64,000 nt of DNA from Mariprofundaceae bacterium (GCA_030950925.1 JAUZQO010000024.1:1-64000), one strand, 5' to 3'. Shown: positions 41,139 through 51,189, counted from the stretch's first letter. Notes: generated from the sequence alone by a model not told the origin. Program-made: numbers and translations.

Positions 41139-41182
41139 AATCCAAAGTCAATGGTAGATCTTGGGATAAATCTTGCAAGTTG

Positions 41183-41238
41183 TAGGGCTGAACCCTATGG
41201 TTCGCCGCCGTGAAAGTGAGCTGAGGCTCGCTTTTTTT
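41183..41238 (+). terminator. rimP leader with candidate attenuator
   Basis: AAGTGAGC-TGAG-GCTCGCTT (41214-41233) followed by a T run to 41238 is a good intrinsic terminator located only 18 bases before the rimP ATG. Just upstream, TAGGG-CTGAA-CCCTA (41183-41197) and GAACC-CTAT-GGTTC (41190-41203) overlap and cannot form together. This fits a transcription attenuator in front of the rimP-nusA-infB operon, as reported for gammaproteobacterial rimP leaders. Confidence 0.6.
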
Positions 41239-41255
41239 GTTTTATGGGGTAGCGA

Positions 41256-41729
41256 ATGAGCCTAGAAGATCAAGTTCAACAACTTGCAACACCAATTACC
41301 AATGAATTGTCTATTGAAATCCTGAATGTGGTGATGGATGGTGGGTCACGTAGTCGTTTGGTGAAAGTCATCGTCGATCGTCGCGGTGGTGTGTCATCCG
41401 ATGAATTGGTGCGTATCAGTCGCGGTTTAAGTTTGCAAATGGATGTCGAAGATGTGGTGGTGGGAAAGTATCACTTGGAAGTAACCACGCCAGGGTTTGA
41501 CTGGCATTTACAGAATCAAGCTGATTTTGATCGTTATTTGGGTGACTGGTTGAAGGTTGTGCAAGAAAATCCGCCTGCCATTGAAGGTGAAAATCTTGGT
41601 TTGGATGGTGATGTTTTTTCTGTACGTGATGCGAAAGGTGTGGTACATCGCTTTGGGCTGAATGATGTGGTGAAAGTCACGCGAGCGATTAACTGGAAAG
41701 CTATTGCCAAAGCACAGAAGAAAAAATAA
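41256..41729 (+). CDS. rimP: Ribosome maturation factor RimP
   Basis: Needed for 30S subunit assembly. 157 residues: N-terminal alpha/beta domain with LVKVIVDRRGGVSSDELVRISRGL, YHLEVTTPGFDWHL (the usual Y.LEVSSPG.DRPL with changes at the end) and an SH3-like C-terminal domain. GGGG lies 6 bases before the ATG. First gene of the nusA-infB operon. Confidence 0.93.
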   Translation: MSLEDQVQQLATPITNELSIEILNVVMDGGSRSRLVKVIVDRRGGVSSDELVRISRGLSLQMDVEDVVVGKYHLEVTTPGFDWHLQNQADFDRYLGDWLKVVQENPPAIEGENLGLDGDVFSVRDAKGVVHRFGLNDVVKVTRAINWKAIAKAQKKK

Positions 41730-41757
41730 GAGATGAGTCTTAGTGAGGTTGATAACA

Positions 41758-43218
41758 ATGGGTGTTGATATGATGCAGGTTGCTGATGCGGTTGCACGTG
41801 AGAAATCAGTGGATCGTGAGCTTGTTATTGATGCGATGGAGCAAGCCATTAAGACTGCAGCTCGTCGTACTTATAGTCATAAAACATTGGATGCTAAGAT
41901 GGATCAAGCATCAGGTGAGATTGGTTTATTTCATGTTCGTACAGTTGTGGAAGAAGTTGAAGATGAGGAAAATGAATTAACGTTGGCAGAAGCCGTGATA
42001 ATGCAAGCTGATGCTGAAATTGGCACGGAATTTCGTGAAGTTTTGGCACCGATTGAGTTGGGTCGCATCGCAGCACAAACTGCCAAGCAAGTCATCAATC
42101 AAAAAATCCGTGAAGCTGAGCGGAATCGCGTGGTGGCAGAGTATGAACCGCGTGTGGGTGAAATTATCACGGGTATCGTCAAACGAGTGGAACGTGGCAA
42201 TGTGTATGTTGATTTGGGGCGTGGTGAAGCGGTCATGTACCGTGAAGATTTATTGCCGCGTGAGTCATATCGTCAAGGTGACCGTGTGCGTGCTTATTTG
42301 CGAGAGGTTCGCAATCAACCCAAAGGTGCATTGGTGTTTGTATCCCGTGCGGATGCGGGTATGGTGTTGAAGCTTTTTGAACAGGAAGTGCCTGAAATCC
42401 AAGATAATTTAGTCACCATTCAGGCGATTTCGCGTGACCCAGGTTCACGCAGCAAAATTGCGGTGATTTCAATGGAACCTGGTATTGATCCTGTGGGAGC
42501 TTGTGTGGGTATGCGTGGTGCGCGCGTGCAAGCGATTGTCAATGAATTGCATGGTGAACGTGTGGATATTATTGAATGGACAGAAAACCCAGCAGAATTT
42601 GTGGTCAATGCATTGTCACCTGCTGAAATTGAACGGGTTTTGGTGGATGAAGAAAACAACACCATTGAAGTGGCTGTGAATGAAGAAAACTTGGCGATTG
42701 CCATTGGTAAACGCGGTCAAAATGTGCGTTTGGCATCGGAATTAACAGGCTGGCATATTGAATTGATGACCACTGGGCAAGAAGCTAAAAAACGTGCGGA
42801 AGAAACGACGTCGGCTAAAGAATCATTTATTGCCAGTTTGGATGTGGATGAAGATTTTGCCAATTTACTGGTGGCTGAAGGGTTTTTATCACTGGATGAT
42901 TTGGCGTATTGTGAAGTATCAGACTTGCAAGTGGTTAAGGGTCTAGATGAGACTTTGGCGCAAGAAATTCAAAAGCGTGCGCGTAATAGTTTGTTGGATC
43001 AAGCCTTGCAAACTGCCAAAAAGGATGAGGATGAAGTGTCATTGTTGGATTTACCCAATATGACACGTGAAATTGCATCACAATTGGCAGAAAGAAAGGT
43101 GTTAACTGCGGAAGCCTTGGCTGATGCTGCTTTGGATGATTTGCAAGGCATTGAAGGTCTTGAAAAACCCGAAGATTTAATCATCGCAGCCCGTGAGGCT
43201 TGCGGCTGGTTTGCATGA
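41758..43218 (+). CDS. nusA: Transcription termination/antitermination factor NusA
   Basis: RNA polymerase-binding elongation factor. Start at the ATG 41758 with GAGG 9 bases upstream, giving about 486 residues. An N-terminal polymerase-binding domain is followed by S1 (GEIITGIVKRVERGNVYVDLG), KH1 (RDPGSRSKIAVIS, DPVGACVGMRGARVQAIVNE) and KH2 (LAIAIGKRGQNVRLASELTG) domains. Two acidic helix-hairpin-helix repeats close the protein (EDFANLLVAEGFLSLDDLAY; LQGIEGLEKPEDLIIAAREA), like the E. coli form. Confidence 0.97.
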   Translation: MGVDMMQVADAVAREKSVDRELVIDAMEQAIKTAARRTYSHKTLDAKMDQASGEIGLFHVRTVVEEVEDEENELTLAEAVIMQADAEIGTEFREVLAPIELGRIAAQTAKQVINQKIREAERNRVVAEYEPRVGEIITGIVKRVERGNVYVDLGRGEAVMYREDLLPRESYRQGDRVRAYLREVRNQPKGALVFVSRADAGMVLKLFEQEVPEIQDNLVTIQAISRDPGSRSKIAVISMEPGIDPVGACVGMRGARVQAIVNELHGERVDIIEWTENPAEFVVNALSPAEIERVLVDEENNTIEVAVNEENLAIAIGKRGQNVRLASELTGWHIELMTTGQEAKKRAEETTSAKESFIASLDVDEDFANLLVAEGFLSLDDLAYCEVSDLQVVKGLDETLAQEIQKRARNSLLDQALQTAKKDEDEVSLLDLPNMTREIASQLAERKVLTAEALADAALDDLQGIEGLEKPEDLIIAAREACGWFA

Positions 43219-43219
43219 T

Positions 43220-43834
43220 ATGAAGGTGAAACGCAGCGTGGAGAGGACGTGCTTTGCATGTCGTCAAAAAATGGATAAAAGCCATATGTTGCGTTTGGTC
43301 GTGGATGACTCGGGCTTGTTATGGCCCGATATATTGCAAAAAGCACCCAGCCGTGGCTCATATTTATGTATGCAGCGTGCGTGCTTTTCTGGGATGAGTG
43401 ATAAACGTTTGGGTGTGTTGTATCGTAAATGTCATATTTCATTGCCACAATGGTCTGGGCTTGAAAAGCGTGTGAATGCAAGCATAGAACAGGCTATTTT
43501 GGGTCAAATGATACGTTTAAAATCTTTGGCAAGTGTGGGAAGGGATGCAGTGATGCATCAAATGTGGAAGAATGCGCCGCTCTTATTGATCTTGGTCAAT
43601 AAATCGGGGCAAGCTTTGCAAAGGCAAGTCATGAATGCCGTTGAAAAGCGTCAAGAGTTGGGATTAAAAACTATACCGTTGGATGATGTGTCTGAAGCTT
43701 GGCTGATGCGTGTTTTTCAACGTGAGAAAGTGTCTGTGGTGACTTTACCTGTTTCTCGACAAACAGAAAAGCTGCAACAATGGTGTGTTTGGCATGGGCA
43801 TTTAAAAGGATGTAAGGTAAGCGATGGCGAATAA
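43220..43834 (+). CDS. YlxR (DUF448) domain protein with L7Ae-like C-terminal part
   Basis: About 204 residues. The N-terminal 90 or so are the YlxR RNA-binding domain: RTCFACRQKMDKSHMLRLVV with a CxxC pair and RGSYLCMQRACFS. The C-terminal half (LASVGRDAVMHQMWKNAPLLLILVNKSG) resembles an L7Ae/L30e-type fold, a known combination in the nusA operon of several proteobacteria. The start at 43220 lacks a clear ribosome site and probably relies on coupling with nusA, which ends at 43218. It overlaps infB by 11 bases. Confidence 0.82.
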   Translation: MKVKRSVERTCFACRQKMDKSHMLRLVVDDSGLLWPDILQKAPSRGSYLCMQRACFSGMSDKRLGVLYRKCHISLPQWSGLEKRVNASIEQAILGQMIRLKSLASVGRDAVMHQMWKNAPLLLILVNKSGQALQRQVMNAVEKRQELGLKTIPLDDVSEAWLMRVFQREKVSVVTLPVSRQTEKLQQWCVWHGHLKGCKVSDGE

Positions 43835-46800
43835 ACGCGTGCTCGAATTAGCAAAAGAACTAAAAGTAGAAGTAGCAGAGATTAAAAAAGCTGCTTCCCG
43901 TTGCGGTGTGGCTGTCACTAGCCCAACAGCAATGTTAAATGATGACGATAGTCTTCGTATCAAGGCGGCAATGAGTCAATCTGATTCTGCTACAGGTTCA
44001 GGCAAGACATTGTCTCCCCGCTCAGGTGCAGGACGCAGCTCAACATCCGATGGTCGGGGGCATACTGTTCAGGTTGCTGTACGTCGTCGTCGTTCAAAGC
44101 CTAGCGCCGCCGCCCAAGCATCCAATACTTCAGGAGAGTCCACACTTTCCTTAAAACAGGCTACTGTCGATACGTCTGCACCAACAACTGTGGTGAAAGA
44201 AGCTGTGAAGGCTGGAATAGCAAAGAAAGTTGAAGTGCCGCAAAAAAATGAAGTGCAAAAGAAGGCTGAAGTCGTCAAAGCCAAGCCAAGCCAAACTGCG
44301 AAACCGCCTGTTGTTAAGAAATCCATGAGTGCAGCCAAGGTTGTTGTGAAAAAAACGTCACAAGCCCCTGTCCGTAGTAAACTATCACCAGCACAAATAG
44401 CAGCTCAAGCCTTGGAAAAGAAAAAACAAGATGCTGAAAAATTGGTGATGGAAGAAAAAACAAAACGTTTGGCTGCACGCAGTACATCGGGTGTGAATCA
44501 ACCGCGTCCGAATCCGAATCGTCCAGCAGGGCAGCAGCGTCCGAATTCGAATCGTCCAGCAGGGCAGCAACGTCCGAATCCGAATCGTCCAGCAGGGCAG
44601 CAACGTCCGAATCCGAATCGTCCAGCAGGGCAGCAACGTCCGAATCCGAATCGTCCAGCAGGGCAGCAACATCCGAATCGCCCTGGACAGCGTTCGAATC
44701 CGAATCGCCCTGGACAGCGTTCGAATCCGAATCGCCCTGGAGGTCAGCAAGGGCGTACAACGACAGGTCCACGTACCACTATTCGGAAAGGTTTAACGCC
44801 TGCACAAATTGCGGCTGCGAAAGCGCCCAAGTCTTCTATCAAACAGATAGAAGCAAAAATCACCAAAGAACGGAATGATCGCCGTCGTGAGAATGCGGCG
44901 CGTAACAACCGTCGTCCAGGACAAGCCGCAGGCGCACAACAGCGTCCAGGGCAAGCAGTGGGTGCGCGTCGTACCACACCAAATATTGGTGTAGGACCGA
45001 CAGAACCTGTGACAGCACCGACAGCCGTCAAACGTCGTTTTGCTGGTGGTCCTGGTCAACAACGCCAAACCCAACGTCGTTTAACACCCGGTGAAAAAGC
45101 GGCACGTCGTTCTTACTCTAGTAAGCGCCATGAAGTATTGACACCGCAACAAGAAGAACGCATGGCGCGTTTGGCGAAGGGTGACCGCCGTCGTTTTATG
45201 AAGAAAAACATCACCAAGGATGATGAAAACTTTGTGATTCGTGAAGTTGAAATTACCAACCCAATCGTGGTTTCTGAACTGGCGAGCCGTATGGCGATCA
45301 AGACGATTGAAGTCGTCAAACAATTGATGAATATGGGTACAGTGGTGACATCCAATGATAACCTTGACAGTGATACAGCCATGCTTGTGGTTGAGGAATT
45401 TGGTCATAAAGCCAAAGTCATCAATGAAGCGGCAGTTGAAGATATTCTGGTAGAAGAAACAGGTGTGGATGAAGAATTATTAACACCACGTCCACCTGTT
45501 GTTGTGGTTATGGGACATGTGGATCATGGTAAAACATCGATTCTTGATGCATTGCGGAAAGCCACGGTTGCTGCGGGTGAAGCAGGTGGTATCACCCAAC
45601 ATATTGGTGCTTATATGGTGAAACTAACGGGTGGTGAACGGGTTGTTTTTGTCGATACACCTGGTCATGAAGCCTTTACCAGTTTGCGTGCTCGTGGTGC
45701 AAACTTGACCGATGTGGCAGTCCTTGTGGTCGCAGCCGATGATGGTGTGATGCCGCAAACTGTGGAAGCATTGAACCATGCGAAATCTGCGGGTGTGCCC
45801 ATTATTGTTGCCATCAACAAAATGGATAAAGATGGTGCCAATCCTGAAAATGTGAAACGTCAATTATCCGAACATGGTATTCTTCCTGAAGAGTGGGGTG
45901 GCGATACCATCTTTGTTGAAGTATCAGCCCATACAGGGCAAGGCTTGGATGACTTGTTAGAAATGTTGGCCTTGCAAACAGAAGTTTTGGAATTGCGTGC
46001 CAACCCTGAAGGTGTGGGTCGTGGTGTGGTGGTTGAATCACGTTTGGATCGTGGTCGTGGACCTGTGGCGACTGTATTGGTACAAAATGGTACCTTTAAG
46101 AAGGGTGATATTGTCGTTGTTGGCACTGTAACAGGTCGTATTCGTGCGATTGTTGATGAAAATGCTGTGCAACATCGTACAGCAGGTCCTTCGGTTCCGT
46201 TTGAGTTGTTGGGTCTAGAATCGGTTCCTGATGCGGGCGCAAAAATTGTTTCCGTGAAGAATGATCGTCAGGCACGTGATATTATATCTTATCGTAAAGA
46301 ACAAGCCCGTCAGTTGAAAGAGGCCTCGACCAAACGTGCAAGCTTTGATGATTTGTTTGCAGCAGTGAAGAGTGATATGGCAGAAGTGCCTGTGATTATT
46401 AAGGGTGATGTATCGGGATCTGTGGATGCGATGGCTGAGTCTTTGGTGAAATTGGGTACCGATGAAGTCAAAGTGAAAATTGTCCATAAAGGTATTGGTG
46501 CGATTACGGAATCGGATGTGATGTTGGCACAAGCATCCAGTGCCATGATGATTGGTTTTAATGTTCGCCCTGAAACCAAGGCCAAGCGTTTGGCTTCGGA
46601 TCATAAGATTGATGTTCGTTTTTATAAAGTGATTTATGATGCGATTGATGATGTGAGAGCTGCGATGGCAGGCGAATTGTCACCAGATCAAGTCGAGAAA
46701 GTCACGGGTGAAGCCGAAGTTCGCCAAGTGATTACTGTACCGAAAATTGGTGCGATTGCGGGTGCTTATGTCACCGAAGGCTATGTGACACGTGCATCGA

Positions 46801-46991
46801 AAGTGCGTGTATTGCGTGATAATGTCTTGATTCATGATGGTGAGTTGGCTTCTTTGCGTCGCTTTAAAGATGATGTGAAAGAAGTGAAATCAGGTTATGA
46901 ATGTGGTATCGGTGTTGAGAAATTCAATGATGTGAAAGAAGGTGATACCTTTGAATTTTACATCATTGAAGAAATCGCTGCGACACTATAA
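43824..46991 (+). CDS. infB: Translation initiation factor IF-2
   Basis: GTPase that places initiator tRNA on the ribosome. 1055 residues, at the long end of the family (E. coli 890). Order: IF2_N at residues 1-50, a long Lys/Ala- and Pro-rich linker with tandem repeats (228-309), a second IF2_N region near 470, G domain with [33 protein letters not shown] and INKMDKDG, then domains II to IV ending [18 protein letters not shown]. Internal in-frame ATG codons could give shorter isoforms as in E. coli. The start overlaps the ylxR end. Confidence 0.97.
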   Translation: MANKRVLELAKELKVEVAEIKKAASRCGVAVTSPTAMLNDDDSLRIKAAMSQSDSATGSGKTLSPRSGAGRSSTSDGRGHTVQVAVRRRRSKPSAAAQASNTSGESTLSLKQATVDTSAPTTVVKEAVKAGIAKKVEVPQKNEVQKKAEVVKAKPSQTAKPPVVKKSMSAAKVVVKKTSQAPVRSKLSPAQIAAQALEKKKQDAEKLVMEEKTKRLAARSTSGVNQPRPNPNRPAGQQRPNSNRPAGQQRPNPNRPAGQQRPNPNRPAGQQRPNPNRPAGQQHPNRPGQRSNPNRPGQRSNPNRPGGQQGRTTTGPRTTIRKGLTPAQIAAAKAPKSSIKQIEAKITKERNDRRRENAARNNRRPGQAAGAQQRPGQAVGARRTTPNIGVGPTEPVTAPTAVKRRFAGGPGQQRQTQRRLTPGEKAARRSYSSKRHEVLTPQQEERMARLAKGDRRRFMKKNITKDDENFVIREVEITNPIVVSELASRMAIKTIEVVKQLMNMGTVVTSNDNLDSDTAMLVVEEFGHKAKVINEAAVEDILVEETGVDEELLTPRPPVVVVMGHVDHGKTSILDALRKATVAAGEAGGITQHIGAYMVKLTGGERVVFVDTPGHEAFTSLRARGANLTDVAVLVVAADDGVMPQTVEALNHAKSAGVPIIVAINKMDKDGANPENVKRQLSEHGILPEEWGGDTIFVEVSAHTGQGLDDLLEMLALQTEVLELRANPEGVGRGVVVESRLDRGRGPVATVLVQNGTFKKGDIVVVGTVTGRIRAIVDENAVQHRTAGPSVPFELLGLESVPDAGAKIVSVKNDRQARDIISYRKEQARQLKEASTKRASFDDLFAAVKSDMAEVPVIIKGDVSGSVDAMAESLVKLGTDEVKVKIVHKGIGAITESDVMLAQASSAMMIGFNVRPETKAKRLASDHKIDVRFYKVIYDAIDDVRAAMAGELSPDQVEKVTGEAEVRQVITVPKIGAIAGAYVTEGYVTRASKVRVLRDNVLIHDGELASLRRFKDDVKEVKSGYECGIGVEKFNDVKEGDTFEFYIIEEIAATL
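44505..44750 (+). repeat. In-frame tandem repeats in infB
   Basis: Five copies of a 33-base unit encode [11 protein letters not shown] (copy 2 has Ser for Pro at position 4), followed by shorter 24-base units encoding variants of RSNPNRPGQ. They are nearly identical at DNA level, so they are recent and prone to slippage. The encoded segment (IF-2 residues 228-309) is Asn/Pro/Gln/Arg-rich and surely disordered. Confidence 0.95.
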
Positions 46992-46997
46992 CTGCTG

Positions 46998-47348
46998 ATG
47001 AAAAGTTCCAAAAAACCATCCAAGCATCGGATGGAGTCCGATATACAACATCTTTTGACGACGTTGTTACAACGTGACATCAATGATCCGTGTCTTTTAG
47101 GCACGGTCATTACTTCGGTGGATGTATCGCGTGATAATCAAAGTGCAGTGATTAAAGTGCATGGTATGAAGCGTGAAGAAGCAGACTTGGTGACGGAACG
47201 CTTGATGCGCCTTGCCTCGCATTTTGAATATGAATTGCGCCGTGCCATGCAACGTAAGCGTATACCTCATTTGAAATTTTCTTGGGATAGCAATTTGGAT
47301 CAAGGCAATGATATGGTTGAACTTTTGAATAAGTTGCATCGCGTTTGA
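46998..47348 (+). CDS. rbfA: Ribosome-binding factor A
   Basis: Cold-shock 30S maturation factor of 116 residues that binds near helix 1 of 16S rRNA. The KH-like fold is seen in MESDIQHLLTTLLQRDINDP, VTSVDVSRDNQSAVIKVH and ELRRAMQRKRIPHLKFSWD. Six bases separate it from infB, and its TGA overlaps the TTG start of the next gene. Confidence 0.94.
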   Translation: MKSSKKPSKHRMESDIQHLLTTLLQRDINDPCLLGTVITSVDVSRDNQSAVIKVHGMKREEADLVTERLMRLASHFEYELRRAMQRKRIPHLKFSWDSNLDQGNDMVELLNKLHRV

Positions 47349-48331
47349 AGTTCCTTTATGAAGATGTGAACTGGCAAACTGTGAAAGATGCCTTGTGTGT
47401 GGCAAAGAAAATTCATGTCATTGCACATGTGAGTCCAGATAGTGATACCATAGGTTCACAAATTGCGTTGTATCATGCTTTTATATCGAAAGGCTTTTGT
47501 GTCGTGATGCATAATATTGATCCTGTTCCGCGTATTTGTCGTTATTTACAGGGTTCAGATCTGATTACGCATGGTGCAGATTTTTCTGCATTGGAAGATT
47601 GCGATACCATTGTGGCTGTGGATGCGGGAGCATTTTCCCGTTTGGGTATGCTGGCATCCTATGTTGAAGGCAAAACACTGATTAATATTGATCACCATGC
47701 GAGCAATACCCTGTATGGTGATATAAATGTCGTGGATGCACGTTATTGCGCCACAGGTGCCATGATATATGATCTGATTCAGAGTTATGATTTGCCCCTC
47801 AATGAATCCATGGCATCACCTATTTATGCTGCCGTTCTAACGGATACCGCAAGCTTTCGTTTAGGTACTGTCACAGCAGATACGCATCGTATGGTTGCCA
47901 ATCTTTTGGAAGCGGGTGCTTCTACAGAAGAGGCATCGCGAGAAATTTATCAAAACTTTCCCAAACAACGTTTTGATCTATTAAGGCATGCCTTGGATTC
48001 TTTGGATGTAAAACACGATGGCTGCTCAGCATGGATTGCTGTGCCTTATGTGATGTATGAAAAAACAGGCATGGGCGCGGAAGATAGTGAGGGCTTTATT
48101 GATTATGCCCGTAGTATTGCTGGTGTCTGTGTGGCTGTTTTTTTACGTGAAGAATCGCCCAATATATGGAAACTAAGTTTACGCGGACAATACCCGTATG
48201 ATGTCGGTGCTTTGGCAGCCTCATTGGGAGGCGGTGGGCATAAGTATGCAGCGGGATGTTCTTTAAATGGTTCACTTGAACAGGTAAGCACCCAAGTCTT
48301 TGATGCTGTGAGTGTGTGTTTGCAGACATGA
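47345..48331 (+). CDS. DHH-family phosphoesterase (NrnA-like)
   Basis: 328-residue DHH/DHHA1 protein like NrnA, which degrades nano-RNAs and dephosphorylates pAp. The metal motifs are HVSPDSDTIGSQIAL, VAVDAGAF and NIDHHASNTLYGD; the DHHA1 domain ends in SLGGGGHKYAAGCS. The TTG at 47345 overlaps the rbfA stop (TTGA) and has no ribosome site, so coupling is likely; a GTG at 47366 is the alternative. The position between rbfA and truB is common. Confidence 0.9.
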   Translation: MKFLYEDVNWQTVKDALCVAKKIHVIAHVSPDSDTIGSQIALYHAFISKGFCVVMHNIDPVPRICRYLQGSDLITHGADFSALEDCDTIVAVDAGAFSRLGMLASYVEGKTLINIDHHASNTLYGDINVVDARYCATGAMIYDLIQSYDLPLNESMASPIYAAVLTDTASFRLGTVTADTHRMVANLLEAGASTEEASREIYQNFPKQRFDLLRHALDSLDVKHDGCSAWIAVPYVMYEKTGMGAEDSEGFIDYARSIAGVCVAVFLREESPNIWKLSLRGQYPYDVGALAASLGGGGHKYAAGCSLNGSLEQVSTQVFDAVSVCLQT

Positions 48332-49248
48332 GTGCATCGGGTGTTGTATTTTTAGACAAACCACTGGGGTGGACATCACGACGAGCAGTGAATGAAATGA
48401 TTCGTGCCTTCTCGGTCGTAGGAGAAAAGCGTATCAAAGCAGGTCATGGGGGAACCTTAGATCCTTTGGCGACAGGCATGTTGCCTGTTTTTTTGGGTGA
48501 AGCCACGCGCTTTGCTGAGTTGGGTCTTTCGGCTGAAAAACGTTATATGGTGAGCTTTGATCTAAGTTATCAAACCGATACCTTGGATTGTGAAGGCGAT
48601 GTATTGGAGCGTTTCAAATCATCCGCCAACTTGAATGATATAAAAACATTGATACCTACATTTGTGGGGGAGCAGCAACAAATTCCGCCCTTATATTCTG
48701 CCATTCGTGTGAATGGTAAGCGGGCGCATGCCATTGCCAGAGAAGGTGGTGATGTGGTATTGGCAGCACGTAGTATTTGTATTCACAGCATTGAACTTCT
48801 TCGGTTTGATTTCCCTACGGTAACTTTGGATGTGCATTGCTCCAAAGGAACGTATATTCGTTCTTTGACCAGGGATATAGGGCAAGCCTTGGGCTTGGGT
48901 GGTTGCGTTACCAAATTGCGTAGAACGTCTACAGGTGCTTGGCCTGAAGCCATGATGGTGAGCATGGAGCAAGTGCAAGCGAATGCTGCTTCGGCACTAT
49001 TACCATTAAGGCAATGGTTGCGTGATTTTCTGGATATTCAACTCTCAGAACATGAAGCGAAACGTTTTCTTAATGGTCAGCGTATTCAAATGGATATGAA
49101 AATGTCGGGTGATGTTGTGGTCATGCACGGTGATATATTGTTGGGAACAGCATGTTTGAAAGCTGGGCAACATCGTCAGGTGTTGCATCCGATTCGTATT
49201 TTACCTTCGGCTCAATACCTGATGTTAAACAGTAAAGGGAGTAAATAA
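48328..49248 (+). CDS. truB: tRNA pseudouridine-55 synthase
   Basis: Makes the universal pseudouridine 55 of tRNA. The ATG at 48328 overlaps the previous stop (ATGA), giving about 306 residues. The catalytic Asp is in KAGHGGTLDPLATGMLPV; other motifs are YQTDTLDCEGDV, PPLYSAIRVNGKRAHAIARE and CSKGTYIRSLTRDIGQALG. The C-terminal PUA-like part is short. It is joined to the next gene by TAATG. Confidence 0.95.
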   Translation: MSASGVVFLDKPLGWTSRRAVNEMIRAFSVVGEKRIKAGHGGTLDPLATGMLPVFLGEATRFAELGLSAEKRYMVSFDLSYQTDTLDCEGDVLERFKSSANLNDIKTLIPTFVGEQQQIPPLYSAIRVNGKRAHAIAREGGDVVLAARSICIHSIELLRFDFPTVTLDVHCSKGTYIRSLTRDIGQALGLGGCVTKLRRTSTGAWPEAMMVSMEQVQANAASALLPLRQWLRDFLDIQLSEHEAKRFLNGQRIQMDMKMSGDVVVMHGDILLGTACLKAGQHRQVLHPIRILPSAQYLMLNSKGSK

Positions 49249-49826
49249 TGCTTGCAAAACGTATGCGTATCTCTGCTGTTTTGTTGCTGTCATGGATAGC
49301 AATAGGGCAAACGGCATGTGCCAATCAAGAAAGCGGTAAGGAGAGTAAGATGGGTTTGTTTACAAAAGCACCTCAAGCAGGTGATGCTGGTATTCCAGAA
49401 GGAAATCATATTCGAATCACAACCAAATATGGTGATATGGTTTTGGAACTATATGCAGATACGGCACCCAATACTGTGGCAAATTTCAAGGCTTTGGCAG
49501 GCAAAGGCTTTTATGATGGGCTCACGTTTCACCGAGTGATTGCAGGCTTTATGGCACAAGGTGGAGATCCCGATGGAACAGGCATGGGTGGTCCTGGTTA
49601 TAAAGTGAAGGCTGAATTTAATGCCCGTCATCATGAACGTGGAACATTGGCGATGGCCCGTTCGCAAGATCCAGATTCAGCGGGCAGTCAATTTTATATT
49701 TGTTTTGCACCAACACCACATTTGGATGGTCAATATACTATTTTTGGTAAAATCACAGAAGGTTTGGATGTGTTGGATCAAATCAAGCAGGGTGATGTGA
49801 TGGAAAAGGTATCCGTAGAACCTTAA
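49248..49826 (+). CDS. Cyclophilin-type peptidyl-prolyl isomerase, exported
   Basis: 192 residues with a hydrophobic signal ending in a GQTAC sequence, so a periplasmic lipoprotein is possible. The cyclophilin core shows GDMVLELYADTAPNTVANF, GLTFHRVIAGFMAQGGDP, GSQFYICFAPTPHLDGQYTI and ends KVSVEP. The catalytic Arg is in FHRVI. The divergent Trp position of human cyclophilin A reads H (PHLDG), as in bacterial relatives. Last gene of the operon; a strong terminator follows. Confidence 0.9.
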   Translation: MLAKRMRISAVLLLSWIAIGQTACANQESGKESKMGLFTKAPQAGDAGIPEGNHIRITTKYGDMVLELYADTAPNTVANFKALAGKGFYDGLTFHRVIAGFMAQGGDPDGTGMGGPGYKVKAEFNARHHERGTLAMARSQDPDSAGSQFYICFAPTPHLDGQYTIFGKITEGLDVLDQIKQGDVMEKVSVEP

Positions 49827-49870
49827 TTTATGAGGGGTCTTAGGACTCAGAAAAACAACATGAAGATGTA

Positions 49871-49900
49871 AGGCAGGGGTTCACTCCCCTGCCTTTTTTT
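49871..49900 (+). terminator. Strong intrinsic terminator
   Basis: AGGCAGGGG (49871-49879) pairs perfectly with CCCCTGCCT (49886-49894) around a 6-base loop, and a run of seven T follows. It ends the rimP-to-cyclophilin operon 44 bases after the last stop. Confidence 0.93.
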
Positions 49901-50035
49901 ATGAAAATTTAATTTTTTTGGTGCTTCTGAATATTGGGTATGCTGATAAATCGTATGGTTCGACTTTATTTGTAAGTTACCTTTTATCTCCACGACCAAA
50001 CCGCTATAGTGTGATAAAAGGTTTGGGGAGTGTGT

Positions 50036-50479
50036 ATGTGGAAATATTTAGTCGGCATGATGGTGATTTTTTTGGCTGATGTTGGGCTCGTTGGGGCAGC
50101 ACCGACCATCATTGAATTCACCCAAACAGGATGTCAGTTTATTGAACCAGAAAATCAAGATTATGGTTATAAACCCAAAAATTCAAGCGATTGCAAACAT
50201 ATCAATGCATCCACCCAAGAAAAACGTTTGGCAGTGAGCCAAGTGAGAAGACTTCAAGCTGGTGATTATATTTTTCGTGTTCATAACCGTGATGTACCTT
50301 ATGACCTAGGTTTTTGGTTGCGCGGGCAAGGTTTTCGACGTTTAACTTTGCCCTCTGTTTCAGGTGGTGGCATGGGTCAGGGTGAGAGTAAAGATTATTC
50401 CATTCATTTAACAGCTGGAAGCTATTATTATTCTTGTCCGCTTAATCCAACACCCAGTTACACACTGATTGTGAAATAA
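50036..50479 (+). CDS. Small exported cupredoxin-like protein
   Basis: 147 residues from the ATG at 50036 (GGGGAG 6-7 bases upstream), with a signal peptide cut near GAA-PTIIEF. The mature part is beta-rich; the C-terminal SYYYSCPLNPTPSYTLIVK and preceding GDYIFRVHNRDVPYDLGFWL look like a cupredoxin edge, with Cys and an upstream His as possible copper ligands. Two further Cys (TGCQFIE, SSDCKHI) may form a disulfide. The usual His after the Cys is missing, so copper binding is uncertain. Close to the TVP38 gene (11 bases). Confidence 0.6.
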   Translation: MWKYLVGMMVIFLADVGLVGAAPTIIEFTQTGCQFIEPENQDYGYKPKNSSDCKHINASTQEKRLAVSQVRRLQAGDYIFRVHNRDVPYDLGFWLRGQGFRRLTLPSVSGGGMGQGESKDYSIHLTAGSYYYSCPLNPTPSYTLIVK

Positions 50480-50490
50480 GGATTTTATAT

Positions 50491-51189
50491 ATGTTAACAC
50501 GAATATTACCGATAATTGTGATTACCGTAGCCATTGCCGCCTTCTTTTTTTTCGATCTGGGGCATTATTTAAGTTTTGATACACTGGCCGAACATCGCTA
50601 TACTTTAGCAGCATACGTTGAAGCCCATGCCTTATGGGCATCCTTGATTTATTTGGGTATTTATATTGCTGTTGTTGCCTTTTCATTGCCTGGCGGCTTG
50701 ATCATGACATTAACGGGTGGGTTTCTCTTTGGTGCTGTTTGGGGTGCGATGATGGCAGTGACAGGCGCAACATTGGGAGCGACGATTTTATTCCTCATTG
50801 CCAAAACATCACTGGGTGATTTTTTACTTGCCAAAGCAGGCAATACCATCAAAAAATTACAAGCAGGTTTTGAAAAGGATGTGTGGAGCTATATGTTTAT
50901 TTTACGTGTCGTACCCATATTTCCTTTTTTCTTGGTTAATTTAGCCCCTGCTTTTTTAGGTGTGCCATTGCATGTATATGTGGTGGCAACGTTCTTTGGC
51001 ATTATCCCTGGAACCTTTGTCTATGCCTTGGCTGGGAGTGGATTGGGGCAAGTATTTGATCAAGGTGGCACTTTTTCTGCTGCCAACATCATGACCCCGA
51101 CGATGATGGGCGCATTTTTTGGCTTGGGCATGTTGGCAGTGATTCCTGTATTGTATAAAAAATGGAAACAAAAAGAGGTGAGGCTATGA
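50491..51189 (+). CDS. TVP38/TMEM64 family membrane protein
   Basis: 232 residues with about six hydrophobic segments. The VTT domain core is seen in SLPGGLIMTLTGGFLFGAVW, ATLGATILFLIAKTSLGDFL and RVVPIFPFFLVNLAPAFLGV followed by FFGIIPGTFVYALAGSGLG. Family members (DedA relatives) are inner-membrane proteins, some with lipid scramblase or transport roles. The stop overlaps the start of the flavoprotein gene, a pairing seen in many bacteria. Confidence 0.9.
   Translation: MLTRILPIIVITVAIAAFFFFDLGHYLSFDTLAEHRYTLAAYVEAHALWASLIYLGIYIAVVAFSLPGGLIMTLTGGFLFGAVWGAMMAVTGATLGATILFLIAKTSLGDFLLAKAGNTIKKLQAGFEKDVWSYMFILRVVPIFPFFLVNLAPAFLGVPLHVYVVATFFGIIPGTFVYALAGSGLGQVFDQGGTFSAANIMTPTMMGAFFGLGMLAVIPVLYKKWKQKEVRL

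Noticed and set aside
44314-44772. Antisense frame encoding Asp/Ser-Leu-Leu repeats; also a CRISPR-like look of the direct repeats
   Set aside because: It is the reverse reading of the infB tandem repeats. The units are contiguous multiples of 3 without spacers, so it is neither a CRISPR array nor a separate gene.
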